Shown here: positions 61,991 to 64,000 of the stretch, piece by piece
Position numbering within the stretch: position 1 is the first letter of the stretch
Layout of the letters: every line of letters begins with the position of its first letter
Source of the DNA: an uncultured Actinomycetes bacterium
GTDB taxonomy: Bacteria; Actinomycetota; CADDZG01; WHSQ01
Direction of reading: 5' to 3'
Assembly (NCBI GenBank): GCA_937863385.1
Contig: CALMBW010000021.1
Location: forward strand, 1-64,000
Length of the DNA: 64,000 nucleotides
Made by a program: the position numbers and the translations under genes
Notes under the pieces: generated by a model
What the model was told of the DNA's origin: nothing
Seen by the model: only the letters and a program-made list of their open reading frames with translations
Databases searched by the model: none

Positions 61991-63622
61991 ATGCTGAAGG
62001 GCACCCTCGAACATTTCGCGCTGGCGGATGTTTTCAGGCTCATGTCTTGGGCCAAGAAGACCGGCAAGCTAGAAGTCGCTCGGAGCGCTGGTCGCGGAAA
62101 GATCTTCTTTCGGGACGGTGAGGTCTACTACGCCGAATCGAGTCTGTCGCGCGAGCCTTTAGGTCAGAAGCTGATCCGCTCTGGATCACTGACCGACGGT
62201 CAATTGATGAAGGCGCTCGATCAGAACGCACAGAGCGGCGAGCGCGTGGGCCAGATCCTCGTTGCTAGTGGATGGGTCACCGCCGAACAGCTCCAAGGGG
62301 CCCTGCGACAGCAGATCGAGGATGCGGTTTTCGACCTGCTTCGTTGGGAGATCGGCGAGTTCGATTTCCAACCTCAGGTCGAGGCGGATATCGAGGTCCA
62401 GATCTCGGTCAGTGTCGAGAACCTGATCATCGAAGCCTCTCGCCGGCTAGACGAGCTTGAGGTCATCCAGCGCAAGATCCCGAATGAAGATGCCCGCCTC
62501 AAGATGGCCAACAAACCACCCGAGGGGGCCGCGGAGATCAACATCACACCGGAGGAGTGGCGGATGCTGGTTCTCGTTGACGGGAACCGTACGATCCATG
62601 AGATCGCGCTGCTTGTGGGTATGGACGATTTCGGGGCGCTGCGTGGCCTTTACGGTCTCGTGTCGGCGGGCCTCGTCGAGGTCGTCTCCGATCACGAACC
62701 CCAGCCGTCTTCCGGGGGAGAAGCGGTCGGAGCTTTCATCCCCGACGGTGCTCTGCAGCCTATGGACCAGGAAACGGTCGAGGCCCCGGAGCCGCCCCAG
62801 GGTATCTCCCACCCGATCGAGCAGGCCCAGGCCCAACCTGCCGCCGAGCCGGCAACGACCGAGCCCGTTCTCACCGAGCCTGCCGTCACTGCTGCCGGAG
62901 GCGAGGCTCCTGCGACAGACCCGGTTGCCGAATCCGAGATGCAGGCACCGGCCGTTACCGAACCGGTTGTACCCGCCCAAGAGGTCACCCGCGAGCCCGT
63001 GTACGAGGATCCGGTGATGACGCCCGAGCCCCACGCGGCTCAGGGGGACACTTCATCGGTCTTCGAGCCTGCAACCGGATCCACTTGGGATGCAGAAACC
63101 CTGTCCAGCGTGTTCAAGGTCGAGGAGCCGCAAGCGCCGGGTACTCAGGGTGAGTTCGGAGCTGAGGTTGCCCACGAGGCGCCTTCGCCCGATCCGGCGA
63201 GCTACGAACCTGTGATCTCCGAAGGCTTCTCCGACCAGACCCTGGGGGCACCACAAGCCGAGACCACGCGGCCTGTGGATGAGGCTCCGGCGGCCGCTAC
63301 GTTCGAAGCTTCACCGGCTCCCGAGAGCTTCGACGCTCCGGCTCCCGGCGAGCTCGATACCCACAAGCCCGATCCTTTCTTGAACGACCTGCTCGAGCAA
63401 CCTCCTGCAGCCAGCCCTGCCCCCCCGGCGCCCTCACCGGCCGCCCCCCAGGTGGATAGGAGCACCGTCGTGCGAGAGCTTGCCGGGCTGTTCAGTGACG
63501 ACGAGCGTCAGCCTCGGGCCGAAGGTGCTCCCGACGGCGATCAACGCAAGCGGGTCGAAGATGATGATGCGCTCAGCCGGGGGCTCATCTCGCGGTTGAT
63601 CGACGGTGTCAAAGGTCTCTAG
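61991..63622 (+). CDS. DUF4388-domain protein with long acidic Pro-rich tail
   Basis: A 543-residue protein. Residues 1-130 hold the DUF4388 (PATAN-type) domain: MLKGTLEHFALADVFRLMSW, KKTGKLEVAR, GKIFFRDGEVYYAESSLS, followed by GQILVASGWVTAEQLQGALR and a winged-helix-like part (INITPEEWRMLVLVDGNRTI). From about residue 230 the chain is low in complexity, rich in Pro, Glu and Ala (with PAAEPATTEPVLTEPAV), then a short basic end (LISRLIDGVKGL) that may be a membrane-binding or docking helix. DUF4388 proteins occur with MglA-like GTPases and chemosensory systems. It lies between Roadblock and the GTPase. Confidence 0.85.
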   Translation: MLKGTLEHFALADVFRLMSWAKKTGKLEVARSAGRGKIFFRDGEVYYAESSLSREPLGQKLIRSGSLTDGQLMKALDQNAQSGERVGQILVASGWVTAEQLQGALRQQIEDAVFDLLRWEIGEFDFQPQVEADIEVQISVSVENLIIEASRRLDELEVIQRKIPNEDARLKMANKPPEGAAEINITPEEWRMLVLVDGNRTIHEIALLVGMDDFGALRGLYGLVSAGLVEVVSDHEPQPSSGGEAVGAFIPDGALQPMDQETVEAPEPPQGISHPIEQAQAQPAAEPATTEPVLTEPAVTAAGGEAPATDPVAESEMQAPAVTEPVVPAQEVTREPVYEDPVMTPEPHAAQGDTSSVFEPATGSTWDAETLSSVFKVEEPQAPGTQGEFGAEVAHEAPSPDPASYEPVISEGFSDQTLGAPQAETTRPVDEAPAAATFEASPAPESFDAPAPGELDTHKPDPFLNDLLEQPPAASPAPPAPSPAAPQVDRSTVVRELAGLFSDDERQPRAEGAPDGDQRKRVEDDDALSRGLISRLIDGVKGL

Positions 63623-63632
63623 GGGCGCCGGG

Positions 63633-64000
63633 TGAGCGCAAGAGCCGGGATGGTTCGTCGCCAGAGAGCGACCCCAACCACGACCAGCAAGCCGGTCAAG
63701 ATCGTAGTGACGGGGCCTTTCTCGGCCGGAAAGACCACCTTGATCCGCACGGTGAGTGAGGTCGCCATCGTCGGGACCGAACGCGACGTCACCGACGACA
63801 CACGAAGTGTCAAGGACCGGACCACCGTCGCTATGGACTTCGGGCGGATCAGCTTCGAGAGCGCGTCTCTGTTCCTGTTCGGGACTCCTGGGCAGCGGCG
63901 TTTCGAAGTCATGTGGGAGATCTTGTCGGACGGGATGGTCGGCTTCATCTTGCTGGTCCACGCCGCCGACGAACGCTCCTTGATGGAGTCGTGGCACATC
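63633..64000 (+). CDS. Ras-like small GTPase (COG2229/CvnD/MglA-like), cut by the right edge
   Basis: At least 122 residues are visible from GTG 63633 (ATG 63651 is an alternative). The P-loop is VVTGPFSAGKTTLIRTV, the switch region includes TDDTRSVKDRTTVAMDFGRI, and G3 is LFGTPGQRRFEVMWEILSDG, the FGTPGQ form of COG2229 GTPases such as conservon CvnD. A Thr in the switch 1 region and GQ of switch 2 are present. The NKxD part lies beyond the window. With Roadblock and DUF4388 it forms a G-protein module, and no histidine kinase or DUF742 gene, as in Streptomyces conservons, is seen upstream. Confidence 0.88.

Overview
The window is GC-rich, densely packed bacterial chromosome. It very probably comes from a deep-branching, uncultured member of the Actinomycetota. 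Four things point there: a dnaK-grpE-dnaJ-hspR-clpB heat-shock cluster with an HspR repressor and a HAIR-like operator; actinobacterial-type SOS boxes (CGAAC-N4-GTTCG); a phosphatidylinositol-mannoside-type lipid cluster; and one long gene order, thrS-HIT-(...)-pgsA-acyltransferase-GT4-(...)-pdxS-pdxT-yebC-(...)-ruvC-ruvA-ruvB-yajC-(...)-secD-secF-apt-(...)-rel-(...)-dtd-(...)-hisS-aspS-(...)-rarA-small TM-alaS-ruvX-mltG-aroE, which follows the order I know from mycobacteria (Rv2614c to Rv2552c) with insertions. I cannot place the class from this window. No rRNA, tRNA, CRISPR array, IS element or phage gene was found, and no stretch over 300 bases lacks a gene.

Region 1-7.4 kb (accessory, cell surface): a gene cut by the left edge, read leftward from a LexA-type promoter; a small lipoprotein; a zinc-ribbon protein; two tandem subtilisin-like (S8) proteases that share an unusual N-terminal motif and end in long Trp-rich AGWSG pentapeptide tails; and an orphan membrane histidine kinase behind a leader with three hairpins. 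Region 7.5-14.1 kb: the HspR heat-shock operon, whose J-protein lacks the zinc-finger domain. Region 14-19.5 kb: small metabolic and unknown genes, including two putative secreted HExxH proteins, a MidA-like methyltransferase and a DUF2090 aldolase-like protein.

Region 19.5-32.4 kb: thrS and HIT, then a leftward insertion (unknown membrane protein and an EF-G2-like GTPase), then the lipid cluster pgsA-acyltransferase-PimA-like, which opens on a perfect 28-bp palindrome. A YibE/F membrane protein with a natural MGHHHHHH start, a degenerate M48 peptidase and two tandem DUF3048 proteins follow. Region 32.5-44.1 kb: PLP synthase (pdxST), yebC, a class III nucleotidyl cyclase, a lipoprotein, ruvCAB under an SOS box, yajC, an HD-domain protein, secDF and apt.

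Region 44.1-61.3 kb: bifunctional Rel, a lipoprotein penicillin-binding protein, dtd, a split transketolase on the minus strand, hisS, aspS, a duplicated ABM-like protein, rarA, alaS, ruvX, mltG and aroE. hisS, rel and the first lipoprotein each have a TANNNT hexamer 5-6 nt before the start codon, which suggests leaderless mRNAs. Region 61.3-64 kb: a nested inverted repeat, then Roadblock/LC7, DUF4388 and a Ras-like GTPase cut by the right edge. This looks like a small G-protein signalling module and is, with the S8/AGWSG pair, the best candidate for a little-described system in the window.
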